From positions 62,001-126,000 of the forward strand of contig NZ_JAEOAH010000005.1 of assembly GCF_016612995.1 (NCBI RefSeq): DNA of 64,000 nt, written 5' to 3'. The notes below the pieces were generated by a model. It was not told the DNA's origin. It saw nothing but the letters and a program-made list of their open reading frames with translations, and made no database searches. Source of the DNA: Viridibacillus soli (GTDB taxonomy: Bacteria; Bacillota; Bacilli; Bacillales_A; Planococcaceae). A program made the position numbers and the translations under genes. Shown in pieces: positions 49,112 to 59,387 of the stretch (within the stretch, counting starts at the first letter, position 1; each line of letters opens with the position of its first letter).

Positions 49112-49744
49112 TTAGGAAACTCCTAATGATCTAAAAATAGATTCAAAGGAGTCTGGGTCCGGCAATAAGAAGAAATGCCCTCGAACCGTTTCTGTATCTC
49201 CCATATGTTCTTCATAAATCGTAGTATCAATCACAATAACATGATCGCTCACTTGAGATACTTCGATTAATCCAAAACTAATAATAGCACCAAACATATC
49301 TACACTTAACGCAGGTGGGGTCGGATAAATTTTCAAACCAGTAAAATCTGAGAGTGCTGACAAATATGAACCAGATAAGATATTACCAAGTTCTTGCATT
49401 GCGGATAAACCTAATTCTGAAACAGGCGATTTCCGAAAATCAAAGTCGTCATCTCTTATTAATTTTTGAATAAAGTGATTAGCTTGTTCGATAGGTAGAA
49501 TAAAGAACATGCCACCTTGTGCATCTCCTTCAATTCGTAAGTAGATGCCAGCGACTACTTTTTCAGCACCGCCGCCTCTTTCCATCATGTCATTAAATGA
49601 CACCATTTCAACTTTCGGTACACGCATATCTATTTTCGTATTTAATAAGGATGAAAGAGCTGTAGCAGCATGCGCTGCCCCGATGTTCCCAATCTCTTTC
49701 AAGACATCTAAATGTAGTGACGTGATTTTATTATGAAATGTCAT
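49112..49744 (-). CDS. cheC: CheY-P phosphatase CheC
   Basis: Dephosphorylates CheY-P and is controlled by CheD. The 210-aa protein has the two phosphatase active-site helices of the CheC/FliY/CheX family: LKEIGNIGAAHAATALSSLL near residue 16 and MQELGNILSGSYLSALSDF near residue 118, each with the E-x2-N pair. Lies between cheW and cheD. Confidence 0.95.
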   Translation of the reverse strand: MTFHNKITSLHLDVLKEIGNIGAAHAATALSSLLNTKIDMRVPKVEMVSFNDMMERGGGAEKVVAGIYLRIEGDAQGGMFFILPIEQANHFIQKLIRDDDFDFRKSPVSELGLSAMQELGNILSGSYLSALSDFTGLKIYPTPPALSVDMFGAIISFGLIEVSQVSDHVIVIDTTIYEEHMGDTETVRGHFFLLPDPDSFESIFRSLGVS

Positions 49745-49763
49745 AGGTCGTCCATACCTTTCT

Positions 49764-50213
49764 TTACTTTAACGTATTTAGTACTTTGTCTAAATGAAGC
49801 AAAATAAGAAGGCGTTTACCGACTTTTGCAACACCTGATATGAACTCTTCTTCCAATGAACCAACAACTTCTGGCTGTGGTTCAATCGATTCTTTCGGAA
49901 TATCCATTACATCATTTGCTGCATCTACGATGAATCCTACTTCCATTTCATCCAATGAAATAATGATAATTCTTGTACTGTCATTATCTCCTGAAGTATT
50001 TAAGTCAAAGCGTTCGCGTAAATCAATGATCGGCGTTACGACACCTCGTAAGTTGATAACACCTTTCACGTATCGCGGTGTTTTTGGAACACGTGTAATA
50101 TGCATTGTTTTTTCAATTCCTTGCACTTGATTAACAGGAATTGCGTATTCTTTATCTGCTAATTGAAAAACAATTACTTTCAAGCTTTCTACATCGAGCG
50201 TATTTGCCATCAT
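49764..50213 (-). CDS. cheW: Chemotaxis coupling protein CheW
   Basis: Adaptor joining chemoreceptors to the CheA kinase, 149 aa. It is a single CheW domain: VFQLADKEYAIPVNQVQGIE at the start, VKGVINLRGVVTPIIDLRE in the middle, then the EVGFIVDAANDVMDI region. Two adjacent ATG codons follow GAGGTG. It follows cheA by 23 bp. Confidence 0.96.
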   Translation of the reverse strand: MMANTLDVESLKVIVFQLADKEYAIPVNQVQGIEKTMHITRVPKTPRYVKGVINLRGVVTPIIDLRERFDLNTSGDNDSTRIIIISLDEMEVGFIVDAANDVMDIPKESIEPQPEVVGSLEEEFISGVAKVGKRLLILLHLDKVLNTLK

Positions 50214-50236
50214 TTACACCTCTTTCTACCATTTCA

Positions 50237-52300
50237 TTATTTAATAAGCGCGTTACAATCAACGATTAAAGCAACTTTTCCGTTACCAAGGATCGTTGCA
50301 CCTGAAATTGCAAAGACATTTGTTAAATAGTTTCCTAATGCTTTCAAGACGATTTCTTGTTGACCAATGAATGAATCAACAACTAATCCTGCCATTTTTT
50401 CACCTTTACGAACAATGACTACTGAATGGAATTCATCATCAGCCGTTTCGTTGCGAGGTACTTCAAAGATTTCTTCTAAAAATACTAGTGGCACAACTTT
50501 ACCGCGGAAATCAATTACTTTTTGATTATGCGCATTCATAATATCTGATGAGCGAATAATCGATGTTTCGATTATTGAAGATAAAGGAATTGCATATATT
50601 TCTTTTTCAATTTCCACAAGCATCACTGAAATGATCGATAATGTTAATGGTAATTGGATTGAGAATAATGAACCTTTGCCTTCAGTCGATTCGATTGTAA
50701 TGTTACCGCCTAAAGATTCGATTGTTGACTTAACGACATCTAGCCCTACACCACGGCCTGACACGTCTGAAATAACGTCTGCTGTTGAGAATCCTGATGA
50801 TAAAATCAATTCATTGACCTGGTTATCTGTCATAGATGCAGCAACTTCTTTTGATACGACACCTTTAGATATTGCTTTAGAGAGAACTTTTTCACGGTTA
50901 ATTCCTGCTCCGTCATCTTCTAATTCAATAAAGACATGATTACCGCTATGGTATGCACGAAGAACGATTGTACCTTCCTCTGGTTTGCCTTTTGCACGAC
51001 GTACTTCAGGGCTTTCAACACCATGATCTAAACCGTTTCGAATTAAATGAACAAGTGGATCACCGATTTCATCGATTACTGTACGGTCTAATTCCGTTTC
51101 AGCTCCGATAATTTCTAAATTTACTTTTTTGTTTAATTCACGTGTTAACTGACGCACCATTTTCGGGAAACGGTTAAATACAGTTTCAACTGGTACCATG
51201 CGCATAGTTAAAATAATATTTTGAAGGTCACCAGAAATTCGGGACATTCTTTCAACCGTTTCGTTTAATTCGCTATGATTTAATTCTGAAGCGATTGATT
51301 GTAAACGCCCACGATCGATCACTAACTCTTCAAACAGATTCATTAAAATATCCAAACGTTCGATATTCACACGAATTGTTTTACTAGTTGCATGGCCAGC
51401 GCCGTTTTTAGCAGGTGCTTTCTTGGCAGCAGGAGCATCTGCTGGAGCTATTTTCACCACTTCTTGCTGTGGTTGTTCTAAAACGACCTGTTCAACTTGT
51501 GCTTGCTCTGTCGGTCCATGCATTGCTTTTGCTAAGGCTTGATGGTCAATTGATTGCACAATTACACGATCTACTTCAGATACTTTTAATAATTTTTTTT
51601 CGATGTCTTCAGCCGGTTCTTTTGTAACAAAAGCAATATAGAAATCATTATCAAATTGCTCTTCTTCTAGCTTATCAACTGACGGGGACGATTTAATAAC
51701 ATCACCCATTTTTTCTAGTAATTCAAAGACCATATAAACACGTGCAGCTTTTAATAAACAATCTTCACGAAGATGAACTGCAATTTCATATGTCATGAAA
51801 TCTTGCTCTTGTGATTGTTGAATAACGGTTAGTTCAAAATCATCATATTCTAGTAGTGCCGCTGCTTCTACATTCGTTGTAGCAGCTACTTCATTATTTT
51901 GAACAGAACTATTTAGCGCTTCACCTAATTCAATTTTCTTCAGTAGCTCAACTGTTGCAATAACATCTTTTTTACCGTCTCCACCACTTGCAATGTCATT
52001 TACCATCTCTTCAAGATGGTCTACTGATTCAAATACGACATCCAAAATTTCTGGTGTTACCTTTATTTTATCGTTACGGATTGCATCTAAAACATTTTCC
52101 ATTTTATGCGTTAAATCTGCTAAATCTTCGAAGCCCATTGTTGCTGACATACCTTTTAACGTATGGGCATTACGGAAAATATCATTCACAATTGCTAAAT
52201 TTTCTGGATTTTTTTCTAATTCAAGTAGACTTTCACTACAAGATTGAAGATGCTCTTTACTTTCGTCAATAAACACTTCTAAATATTGATTCGTATCCAT
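50237..52300 (-). CDS. cheA: Chemotaxis sensor histidine kinase CheA
   Basis: Receptor-coupled kinase that phosphorylates CheY and CheB. The 687-aa protein has an HPt domain with phosphorylated His46 (FRNAHTLKGMSATMGF), a P2 response-regulator binding domain (about residues 155-265), the dimerisation domain near 305-365, the ATPase domain (LVHLIRNGLDHGVE, ELEDDGAGI, GRGVGLDVVKS) and a C-terminal CheW-like domain (EIYAIPLSSIIETS). An Ala/Pro/Lys-rich linker precedes the dimerisation domain. Confidence 0.97.
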   Translation of the reverse strand: MDTNQYLEVFIDESKEHLQSCSESLLELEKNPENLAIVNDIFRNAHTLKGMSATMGFEDLADLTHKMENVLDAIRNDKIKVTPEILDVVFESVDHLEEMVNDIASGGDGKKDVIATVELLKKIELGEALNSSVQNNEVAATTNVEAAALLEYDDFELTVIQQSQEQDFMTYEIAVHLREDCLLKAARVYMVFELLEKMGDVIKSSPSVDKLEEEQFDNDFYIAFVTKEPAEDIEKKLLKVSEVDRVIVQSIDHQALAKAMHGPTEQAQVEQVVLEQPQQEVVKIAPADAPAAKKAPAKNGAGHATSKTIRVNIERLDILMNLFEELVIDRGRLQSIASELNHSELNETVERMSRISGDLQNIILTMRMVPVETVFNRFPKMVRQLTRELNKKVNLEIIGAETELDRTVIDEIGDPLVHLIRNGLDHGVESPEVRRAKGKPEEGTIVLRAYHSGNHVFIELEDDGAGINREKVLSKAISKGVVSKEVAASMTDNQVNELILSSGFSTADVISDVSGRGVGLDVVKSTIESLGGNITIESTEGKGSLFSIQLPLTLSIISVMLVEIEKEIYAIPLSSIIETSIIRSSDIMNAHNQKVIDFRGKVVPLVFLEEIFEVPRNETADDEFHSVVIVRKGEKMAGLVVDSFIGQQEIVLKALGNYLTNVFAISGATILGNGKVALIVDCNALIK

Positions 52301-52314
52301 CGAAAGGCCCCCCT

Positions 52315-53472
52315 TTAAGGCAAATATTTCATTATCGTTTCTGCAATATCATCTACATCCGCTACTTCATCAACTAAGCCGGTTTCGAAAGCCGCCTTTG
52401 GCATTCCATACACAATACATGTATTGGCAGATTCAGTAATGGCAATAACTTTTCCAGTATTCTTTAATTGGATTAAGCCTTTTTTTCCATCAGCACCCAT
52501 TCCTGTCATAATGACAGCTACTTTGTCGATCTCATTAAACTGACTATTATCTTCAAAGAGTACGTCGACAGATGGCCTATGTCCTCCGCGTGGCGGTTCC
52601 TGATCGTCCAGTAAGATACCATAAGTCATCCCTATCTTCCGGAGCTTCATATGATAACCACCAGGTGCTATGTAGGCGACACCATCTTGTAAAACATCGC
52701 CATTTTCAGCTTCTTTCACTGTGATTTTCGCTAGCTGATTCAAACGATTGGAAAGTGACTTTGTAAAACCAGCGGGCATGTGCTGGACAACTAATATTGG
52801 CGCCTTAATAGTTGCTGGTATTCTAGTAAGAACCTCTTGCAAAGCTCGTGGCCCACCTGTAGAAGTACCGATAAGTACCATTTTTTTAGACTGCGCTGAC
52901 CATTCTGATTTTACGTTAGTAACAGCCATTTCAGTATTTCTTTCCTGTCGTTGTATTCTCGGTATCCTTCTTGTCGAAAACCTTGTATCACTCTGTTGTC
53001 CTGTCACTATGGATGTAGGTGCTGTACTAGGTTTGACGCTCGAATTACGCAGTTTGGATACTTGGACATTCGCGGCTTGTTCAACCTTAAATACAAGATC
53101 TTCTTTGACTTTATGTAAATCAAGTGAAATCGTTCCACTTGGCTTCGCTATAAAATCCACTGCACCATTCGCCATAGCATCTAAAGTTGAATTAGCACCC
53201 CGCTCTGTCATGCTGGACAGCATAACAACAGGTACCGGAGATTCTGCCATGATTTTTTTTAGTGCCTCTAAACCATTCATTTCTGGCATTTCAATATCCA
53301 TAGTCACGACATCAGGCTTTAGAATTTTTATCTTTCGTAAAGCATCATTACCGTTACGAGCTGTGCCAACAACTTGCACTTTAGTATTATCCGTAAAAAA
53401 ATCTGAGATGAGCTTCCTCATAAAAGCGGAGTCATCAACGATGAGTAACTTTTTTTGTTGAGAAATGTTCAA
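52315..53472 (-). CDS. cheB: Protein-glutamate methylesterase/deamidase CheB
   Basis: Response regulator with methylesterase output that adapts chemoreceptors. The receiver domain (residues 1-125) has phospho-acceptor Asp59 in VVTMDIEMPEMNG. A variable linker follows (about 130-190), then the CheB esterase domain with catalytic Ser in LIGTSTGGPRAL, His in VVQHMPAGFT and Asp in VIMTGMGADG. The gene begins right after the flhG stop with its ribosome site inside flhG. Length is 385 aa. Confidence 0.96.
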   Translation of the reverse strand: MNISQQKKLLIVDDSAFMRKLISDFFTDNTKVQVVGTARNGNDALRKIKILKPDVVTMDIEMPEMNGLEALKKIMAESPVPVVMLSSMTERGANSTLDAMANGAVDFIAKPSGTISLDLHKVKEDLVFKVEQAANVQVSKLRNSSVKPSTAPTSIVTGQQSDTRFSTRRIPRIQRQERNTEMAVTNVKSEWSAQSKKMVLIGTSTGGPRALQEVLTRIPATIKAPILVVQHMPAGFTKSLSNRLNQLAKITVKEAENGDVLQDGVAYIAPGGYHMKLRKIGMTYGILLDDQEPPRGGHRPSVDVLFEDNSQFNEIDKVAVIMTGMGADGKKGLIQLKNTGKVIAITESANTCIVYGMPKAAFETGLVDEVADVDDIAETIMKYLP

Positions 53473-54345
53473 CTAATCACGACCTTTCGAAAAAATACTT
53501 TTTAATTTAGACAAAAACTTATTCGTTTGAGCCGGTGCATGCACTTCTTCAATGCAACCTTGCATATAACGATCAGTTATTTCTCGTAACGTTTTTGTTA
53601 TAGGTGCATTCGGAAATAAAATTGAAAAAGGAACTTGTTTGCGAACAGCTTGTCTTACGAGTGGATCTTCAGGTAACGACCCTAATAAAATTACATCTTT
53701 GGCCAAAAATCGTGACATAGCATGACTTAAGCGTCTAAGAGCATCAAGTCCTTCATCTTGATCCATCGTACGATTACAAAGTAGATAAAAATTTTTGTCC
53801 GGGTCTTTGTAATGAATATATTTCATCATAGAGTAGGCATCAGTAATGGATGTTGGTTCAGTTGTAGAGACGACGATAATGTCTTCTACAGCAACTAATA
53901 AATCTAAAGACCAATTCGTTGCCCCTGCACCCATGTCGAATAATATATAATCGAAAGATTTTTGTAACTCTTCAAATGCTTCTATTAATCGATTAAACAT
54001 TCTTTCGGACCATTCCATAAGACCTACCATACCTGTACCACCAGAAATATATTTCAAACCATTAGGGCCCTCAAAAGTAACCTCTTGTAACGTACATTCT
54101 CCCTGCAAATAGTTCTTTAAACTTTTCCTGGCACTTTCGCCTAATAAAATATGGATATTACCCATCCCTATATCCATATCGACAATGATAACCTTTTTCC
54201 CATGGGAGGCTAAAGTATTAGAAAAATTGGTTGTGAAATTACTTTTCCCAACACCACCTTTACCACTAACAACCGCAATAGATTTCCCTATCAACCCTTG
54301 GCTACGTAACATATGCATTCTTAAAGACTCAGCTTGATCTCTCAT
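53473..54345 (-). CDS. flhG: Flagellum number/placement ATPase FlhG (YlxH)
   Basis: MinD-like ParA-family ATPase that controls flagellar pattern with FlhF. The 290-aa protein has the deviant Walker A VVSGKGGVGKSNFT near residue 25, VDMDIGMGNIHILLG and DYILFDMGAGAT. An N-terminal DQAESLRMHM-type activation helix for FlhF is present (MRDQAESLRMHMLRSQ). It overlaps flhF by four bases. Confidence 0.95.
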   Translation of the reverse strand: MRDQAESLRMHMLRSQGLIGKSIAVVSGKGGVGKSNFTTNFSNTLASHGKKVIIVDMDIGMGNIHILLGESARKSLKNYLQGECTLQEVTFEGPNGLKYISGGTGMVGLMEWSERMFNRLIEAFEELQKSFDYILFDMGAGATNWSLDLLVAVEDIIVVSTTEPTSITDAYSMMKYIHYKDPDKNFYLLCNRTMDQDEGLDALRRLSHAMSRFLAKDVILLGSLPEDPLVRQAVRKQVPFSILFPNAPITKTLREITDRYMQGCIEEVHAPAQTNKFLSKLKSIFSKGRD

Positions 54346-55466
54346 TTTTTATCTCCTTGAAAGAACAATTCAACTACACTTTCAAATGAGGCCTCCTCAA
54401 TATCTTCTGGTACTTCTTGACCAGTAGTATAGTAAGCAAGTCCTTTATTATATTTAACCATTAAATTAATCATTGAGCCAATAGAATTTGTTTCATCAAG
54501 CTTAGTAAATATTAATTTAGCAATAGGGAAGGCCAAAAATTGTTGAATAATTGCTTCCATGTCACGTTCTTTTGATGTCATTGATAGGACTAAAAAGCTT
54601 TCCATGTTTTTGTCGAAATCGATTAGGGCCTTTACATCTTCCACATACTTAACTTCTTTGTAGTTACGTCCAGCTGTATCAATAAAAATTAAATCTAAAT
54701 GCTCGAATTTTGCGAGTGCTTGTTCATAATCTTGCTTGTTGTAGACGATTTCTACAGGTGCTTGTAGTAAATTTGCATATGTTTTTAACTGCTCGATCGC
54801 TCCAATTCGGTACGTATCTGTCGTAATGAAGCCGATTTTTTGTTTCTTTTCAAGCACTGCTCTTGCGGCCATTTTTGCAATCGTCGTCGTCTTACCCACA
54901 CCAGTTGGTCCAAGTACATTAATATATTTTTTTTCATAAGAAATGCCACCGAAAGGAAGTTGCTCCATTTTAGCGATAAATGACTTTTTCGCTTGATTGA
55001 GTAGCTCCTCTTGCGATAAATCTTCTTTGTTACTTTTCATAACTGCAAAAAGCTCATCACCAATAAGTGTGACGAGCTCTTGATTTAGCTCCTGTTGCTC
55101 TAATTGTTCAATAAGAGGTAAGAGTTCATCTGGATATTTTGACCCTACAGAGTATCGCTGCATTGATTGCATAAGCACTTTCAAATGCGCAATTTCTTTT
55201 TTGATTTCTTCAGAATTTTGTTCTGTTTGAATATGATTGTCAAAAATAGGATCAACTTGGGTTGGAGCGAGGAGAGGCGCAGATTCTCTTACCTCTGCGC
55301 GATCTAGCCCTGCTACAACTTCAATGCTTTTCTTTTTAAATAGGCCTAAAAACCCTTTTGAATACACTACTTTTGAATTAACAATGACAGCATCTTCGCC
55401 AAAATCAGCACGAACTTTTTTCATTGCGGCTGGCATTGACGGCTCTACGTATTTTTTCATTTTCAT
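54342..55466 (-). CDS. flhF: Flagellar biosynthesis SRP-type GTPase FlhF
   Basis: Third SRP-family GTPase, needed for correct flagellar placement. The 374-aa protein has a variable basic N-terminal B domain, N domain and G domain: G1 VLGPTGVGKTTTIAKMAARA near residue 187, FITTDTYRIGAIEQL, LIFIDTAGRN and IFTKLDETNSIGSM. It overlaps both flhA and flhG by four bases, giving a tightly coupled unit. Confidence 0.96.
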   Translation of the reverse strand: MKMKKYVEPSMPAAMKKVRADFGEDAVIVNSKVVYSKGFLGLFKKKSIEVVAGLDRAEVRESAPLLAPTQVDPIFDNHIQTEQNSEEIKKEIAHLKVLMQSMQRYSVGSKYPDELLPLIEQLEQQELNQELVTLIGDELFAVMKSNKEDLSQEELLNQAKKSFIAKMEQLPFGGISYEKKYINVLGPTGVGKTTTIAKMAARAVLEKKQKIGFITTDTYRIGAIEQLKTYANLLQAPVEIVYNKQDYEQALAKFEHLDLIFIDTAGRNYKEVKYVEDVKALIDFDKNMESFLVLSMTSKERDMEAIIQQFLAFPIAKLIFTKLDETNSIGSMINLMVKYNKGLAYYTTGQEVPEDIEEASFESVVELFFQGDKK

Positions 55467-57496
55467 TCCACATTCACCACCCCAACACTTTGAATCTCAA
55501 TTGATGCTTCTAGTTCATTATACGAAAGAATTGGAATCTGAGGAAAATATCTATCCGTCAATTGTCGCAAGTACATTCGAACTGCTGGTGAACTTAATAT
55601 CACAGGTGATTGTTCAAAGAATGCAATTCGTTCTATTTCTCTCGCAATAGATTCTAGTATCGCTTGAGAATCTTGTGGATCCATCGCTAAATAGTTTCCA
55701 TGATCCGTTTGTTGGATGCTATCTGCAATCATTTTTTCCACTTTAGCAGCTACGGTTAGAACTTTTAACTCTGGTTGATTTCCTGCATGCTGTGCGGTAA
55801 TTTGACGAGCAAGCGCTTGGCGCACATATTCGGTTAAGACATCTACATCAGATGTTAACTTCGAATAGTCTGCTAATGTTTCGAAAATAATTGGTAGATT
55901 TCGAACCGAAACACTCTCTTCCAACAATTTAGCCAATACTTTTTGAATTTCACCAATCGATAATGGCGTTGGCGTTAATTCTTCTACTAAGATTGGCGCT
56001 GTTTCTCGTAAATGATCGATTAACTGTTTTGTTTCTTGACGACCAAGTAAATCAGAAGCATTGGCACGGATAATTTCTGTTAAGTGGGTCGATACAACAC
56101 TCGGCGGATCGACTACAGTGTAACCTAACATTTCTGCTTCTTCTTTCACTTGCTCAGTAATCCATTTTGCAGGTAGACCAAATGATGGTTCTACTGTGTC
56201 AATTCCTTCAATCGTATCATCATCACCAGGACTCATTGCTAAATAGTGATCTAGTAAAAGTTCACCATGTGCAAGCTCGTTGCCTTTAATTTTGATACGA
56301 TATTCATTTGGCTGCAGCTGAATGTTATCTCGGATACGTACAACTGGGATAACAATACCTAGTTCAAGTGCAAGTTGACGTCGAATCATAACAACACGGT
56401 CTAATAAGTCACCGCCCTGTGCTGCGTCCACCAAAGGAATCAAACCATAACCAAATTCAAATTCAATTGGATCAACATTCAATAGATTGACAACATTTTC
56501 TGGACTCTTCATATTATCTGTTGTAACCTCTTCTTCTATTTCCTGTAAATCTTCAATCTCTTCTTGTTTTTGTTTGCTCATATTAAAGGCAACAAGCGCC
56601 AAACCAATGGCTATCGGTAATGTAAAGATTAATTCGATTGGCGTTACTAAACCTAGTAATGCCACTGTACCAGCAGCAATATAAATCGCTTTTGGATCTG
56701 CTAATAATTGACCGACAATATCAGAGCTTAGGTTTCCTTTTGAAGCTGCTCTCGTCACAACGATACCTGTTGCTGTCGAAATGATCAGCGCTGGAATTTG
56801 AGACACTAAGCCGTCACCTACTGTTAAAGTAGAGAATAAATGAATAGCCTCACTAAATTCTAAACCCATTTGGACAACACCGATAAGAACACCGACTAAT
56901 AAGTTAATAATAACGATAATAATACCAGCAATAGCGTCCCCTTTTACGAATTTAGTCGCCCCGTCCATCGCTCCATAGAAATCGGCTTCTCCACTTACTT
57001 TTTCACGTCTTTCACGTGCATCAGTTTCTGATATTAAACCCGCATTTAAATCTGCATCAATCGCCATTTGCTTACCTGGCATGGCGTCTAAAGTAAATCG
57101 AGCAGCTACTTCAGATACACGTTCAGAACCTTTAGTTATAACGATAAAGTTGATGATTACTAAAATAACGAACACTACTAAACCAACAAGTATATTACCA
57201 CCAACAACGAATGTCCCGAACGTTTCAACAACAGTACCAGCATCGCCACCACTTAAAATTGCACGAGTTGTAGAGACATTCAACCCTAAACGAAACAAAG
57301 TTAATAGTAGTAATAACGTTGGGAATATCGAGAATTGTAATGCCTCATTCATATTCATAGATGTTAACAAAACGAGTAATGCTAATGTTAGGTTTACAAT
57401 AATCAAAAAGCTAATAAGCCATGGAGGTAGAGGAATTACGAGCATCGCTACAATCATAATTACTGCCGATAATACCCCTATGTCACGAATCTTCAT
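55463..57496 (-). CDS. flhA: Flagellar type III export protein FlhA
   Basis: Largest export gate membrane subunit, 677 aa. About eight membrane segments fill the first 320 residues, including the conserved FHIPEP-type loop sequence VVAARFTLDAMPGKQMAIDA (here EVAARFTLDAMPGKQ) and SGEADFYGAMDGATKFVKGD. The cytoplasmic C-terminal half binds chaperone-substrate complexes (VDPPSVVSTHLTEIIRANAS). It follows flhB by 23 bp. Confidence 0.97.
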   Translation of the reverse strand: MKIRDIGVLSAVIMIVAMLVIPLPPWLISFLIIVNLTLALLVLLTSMNMNEALQFSIFPTLLLLLTLFRLGLNVSTTRAILSGGDAGTVVETFGTFVVGGNILVGLVVFVILVIINFIVITKGSERVSEVAARFTLDAMPGKQMAIDADLNAGLISETDARERREKVSGEADFYGAMDGATKFVKGDAIAGIIIVIINLLVGVLIGVVQMGLEFSEAIHLFSTLTVGDGLVSQIPALIISTATGIVVTRAASKGNLSSDIVGQLLADPKAIYIAAGTVALLGLVTPIELIFTLPIAIGLALVAFNMSKQKQEEIEDLQEIEEEVTTDNMKSPENVVNLLNVDPIEFEFGYGLIPLVDAAQGGDLLDRVVMIRRQLALELGIVIPVVRIRDNIQLQPNEYRIKIKGNELAHGELLLDHYLAMSPGDDDTIEGIDTVEPSFGLPAKWITEQVKEEAEMLGYTVVDPPSVVSTHLTEIIRANASDLLGRQETKQLIDHLRETAPILVEELTPTPLSIGEIQKVLAKLLEESVSVRNLPIIFETLADYSKLTSDVDVLTEYVRQALARQITAQHAGNQPELKVLTVAAKVEKMIADSIQQTDHGNYLAMDPQDSQAILESIAREIERIAFFEQSPVILSSPAVRMYLRQLTDRYFPQIPILSYNELEASIEIQSVGVVNVE

Positions 57497-57519
57497 GTTT
57501 GTCCCTCCTGTTAAAAACT

Positions 57520-58605
57520 TTAAATTTTACGTTTAATGCGATAGACATAAGCTAACACTTCTGCGACCGCTTTGAAAAACTCATCTGGGATGCGGCCTCC
57601 AATTTCAACCTGGTCGTACATGGCTCTTGCTAAAGGTCGATTTTCTACCATGACGACATCATTTTCTTTGGCAATTAATTTAATCTTTTGTGCGATAAAA
57701 TCCGTTCCCTTAGCCACCACTTTAGGTGCATCCATACTATCCTCATCATATTGAAGAGCAATCGCATAATGCGTTGGGTTTGTAATAACAACGTCCGCTT
57801 TTGGCACTTCTGACATCATTCGACGCATGGCCATTTCACGTTGACGTTGCTTAATTTTCGATTTGATGAGGGGGTCACCATCAGAGTTTTTATATTCATC
57901 TTTAATATCCTGTTTGGACATTTTTAAGTTTTTTTCATAATCATACTTCTGATAGAAAAAGTCTAAAATCGCGACACAAAACAAAGTGATAGAAGCAGCT
58001 ATACCCATAATTACCGTTAATTTTGCTACAGTAATTAATGAAACCCACGGTGATTTAAATGACAAGCTCAATACATCATCAATATTCATCATTAAAATAA
58101 CCGTTGTAACTGTACCGATAAAAGAAATCTTCAATACCGATTTTAACAGTTCAATAATCGCTTTCATGGAGAACATTCGCTTCAAACCTTTAATCGGATC
58201 TAGCTTTTTCAAATCGAATTTTAATGGCTCTGTTGTGAACAGTAGCCCAAATTGAAAGAAGTTACCTGCAAGACTTGCGATAACGGCAATCACCATAATT
58301 GGTAATAAGACAAAAGCCATTTCTATCATTACTTCTTTATACACTTCCATTACGGAGCCGATTGAAATCGTTTCAACTAGCATGTAATGACTGAATGTTT
58401 GCTTAAAAAAATTCATAATGCTGTCTCGCATTGAAGCAGCACCAAATAACATAAACAAAAACACAGATAATAGGACAAGTGCACTCGTAACATCCTGACT
58501 TTTTAATACTTGACCTTTTTTTCGGGCATCTTGTCTTTTCTTCGGTGTTGCTTTTTCAGTTTTTTCTCCCGCAAAAAATTGTAAGTCAAGACGAATATAT
58601 TGCAT
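57520..58605 (-). CDS. flhB: Flagellar export switch protein FlhB
   Basis: Export gate component that switches substrate specificity by self-cleavage. The protein is about 361 aa with four membrane segments and a cytoplasmic domain carrying the cleavage site VVITNPTHYAIAL. The ATG at 58605 directly follows the fliR stop codon, and the GGT GGT GGG codons that end fliR double as its ribosome binding site. An in-frame start at 58617 inside fliR is less likely. Confidence 0.95.
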   Translation of the reverse strand: MQYIRLDLQFFAGEKTEKATPKKRQDARKKGQVLKSQDVTSALVLLSVFLFMLFGAASMRDSIMNFFKQTFSHYMLVETISIGSVMEVYKEVMIEMAFVLLPIMVIAVIASLAGNFFQFGLLFTTEPLKFDLKKLDPIKGLKRMFSMKAIIELLKSVLKISFIGTVTTVILMMNIDDVLSLSFKSPWVSLITVAKLTVIMGIAASITLFCVAILDFFYQKYDYEKNLKMSKQDIKDEYKNSDGDPLIKSKIKQRQREMAMRRMMSEVPKADVVITNPTHYAIALQYDEDSMDAPKVVAKGTDFIAQKIKLIAKENDVVMVENRPLARAMYDQVEIGGRIPDEFFKAVAEVLAYVYRIKRKI

Positions 58606-58606
58606 C

Positions 58607-59383
58607 TTACCCACCACCTATTAGAACCATAAAGTCACGCATACTAACGATCATTATATTAAATAATCTTTGAATTACTGCGACCATTACGCCCATCATT
58701 GTTACAAGTACAAGGAAACTAACGCCAATTTTAATTGGAAAACCGACCACAAAAATATTCAATTGTGGAACTGTTCTCGCCGTAATCCCAAGCGCAATAT
58801 CAACTAGGAATAATGTCGCAACAATCGGAATAGACATTTGGAATGCGATACCGAAAACAGTTGCAAACATTTTAATAATAAATTCAGTAGAGCCTTCAGA
58901 ACCAAAGGATGGCCACATTGCACCAATCGGTAAGTAATCATAACTATAATAAATACCGTCTAGCAACATATGATGACCATTAATACCTAATAGCACGAGC
59001 ATTGCAAGCGTATTAAAGAACTGACCTAACAAAGGACTTTGCGCGCCTGTTTGTGGATCAATTATGTTAGCAATTGCAAAACCCATCTGGAAGTCTATAA
59101 AACTCCCTGCTATTTGAATAGCAGACATAATCATATAAGCGATTAAACCGATTGTTAAACCAACCATCGCTTCTTTCATAACTAATAATATGTATTCCCC
59201 ATTTACTTCCAAAGGAGTAACGTCAATTGTGTAATACATCATCCATGCAAGTACTGTTGCCAAAGTGAGTCGCACTTTTGTCGGGATTGTTTTATAAGAA
59301 AACAATGGTACCGTAATAAAAAATGCTGAAATCCGCACAAGAATGAGAAGGAACACCGTTACTTTAGGAACTAGCTCTTCCAT
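58607..59383 (-). CDS. fliR: Flagellar type III export protein FliR
   Basis: Export gate membrane protein, 258 aa, six hydrophobic segments. Family sequence is clear: LILVRISAFFITVPLFSYKT at the N-terminus and DFQMGFAIANIIDPQTGAQS in the centre. It ends with a GGG run that serves as the flhB ribosome site. It follows fliQ by four bases. Confidence 0.96.
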   Translation of the reverse strand: MEELVPKVTVFLLILVRISAFFITVPLFSYKTIPTKVRLTLATVLAWMMYYTIDVTPLEVNGEYILLVMKEAMVGLTIGLIAYMIMSAIQIAGSFIDFQMGFAIANIIDPQTGAQSPLLGQFFNTLAMLVLLGINGHHMLLDGIYYSYDYLPIGAMWPSFGSEGSTEFIIKMFATVFGIAFQMSIPIVATLFLVDIALGITARTVPQLNIFVVGFPIKIGVSFLVLVTMMGVMVAVIQRLFNIMIVSMRDFMVLIGGG

Positions 59384-59387
59384 TCAA

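Noticed and set aside
52748-53461. 237-codon plus-strand open frame opposite cheB
   Set aside because: cheB is intact with all catalytic residues; the antisense frame has no ribosome site and no recognisable family.
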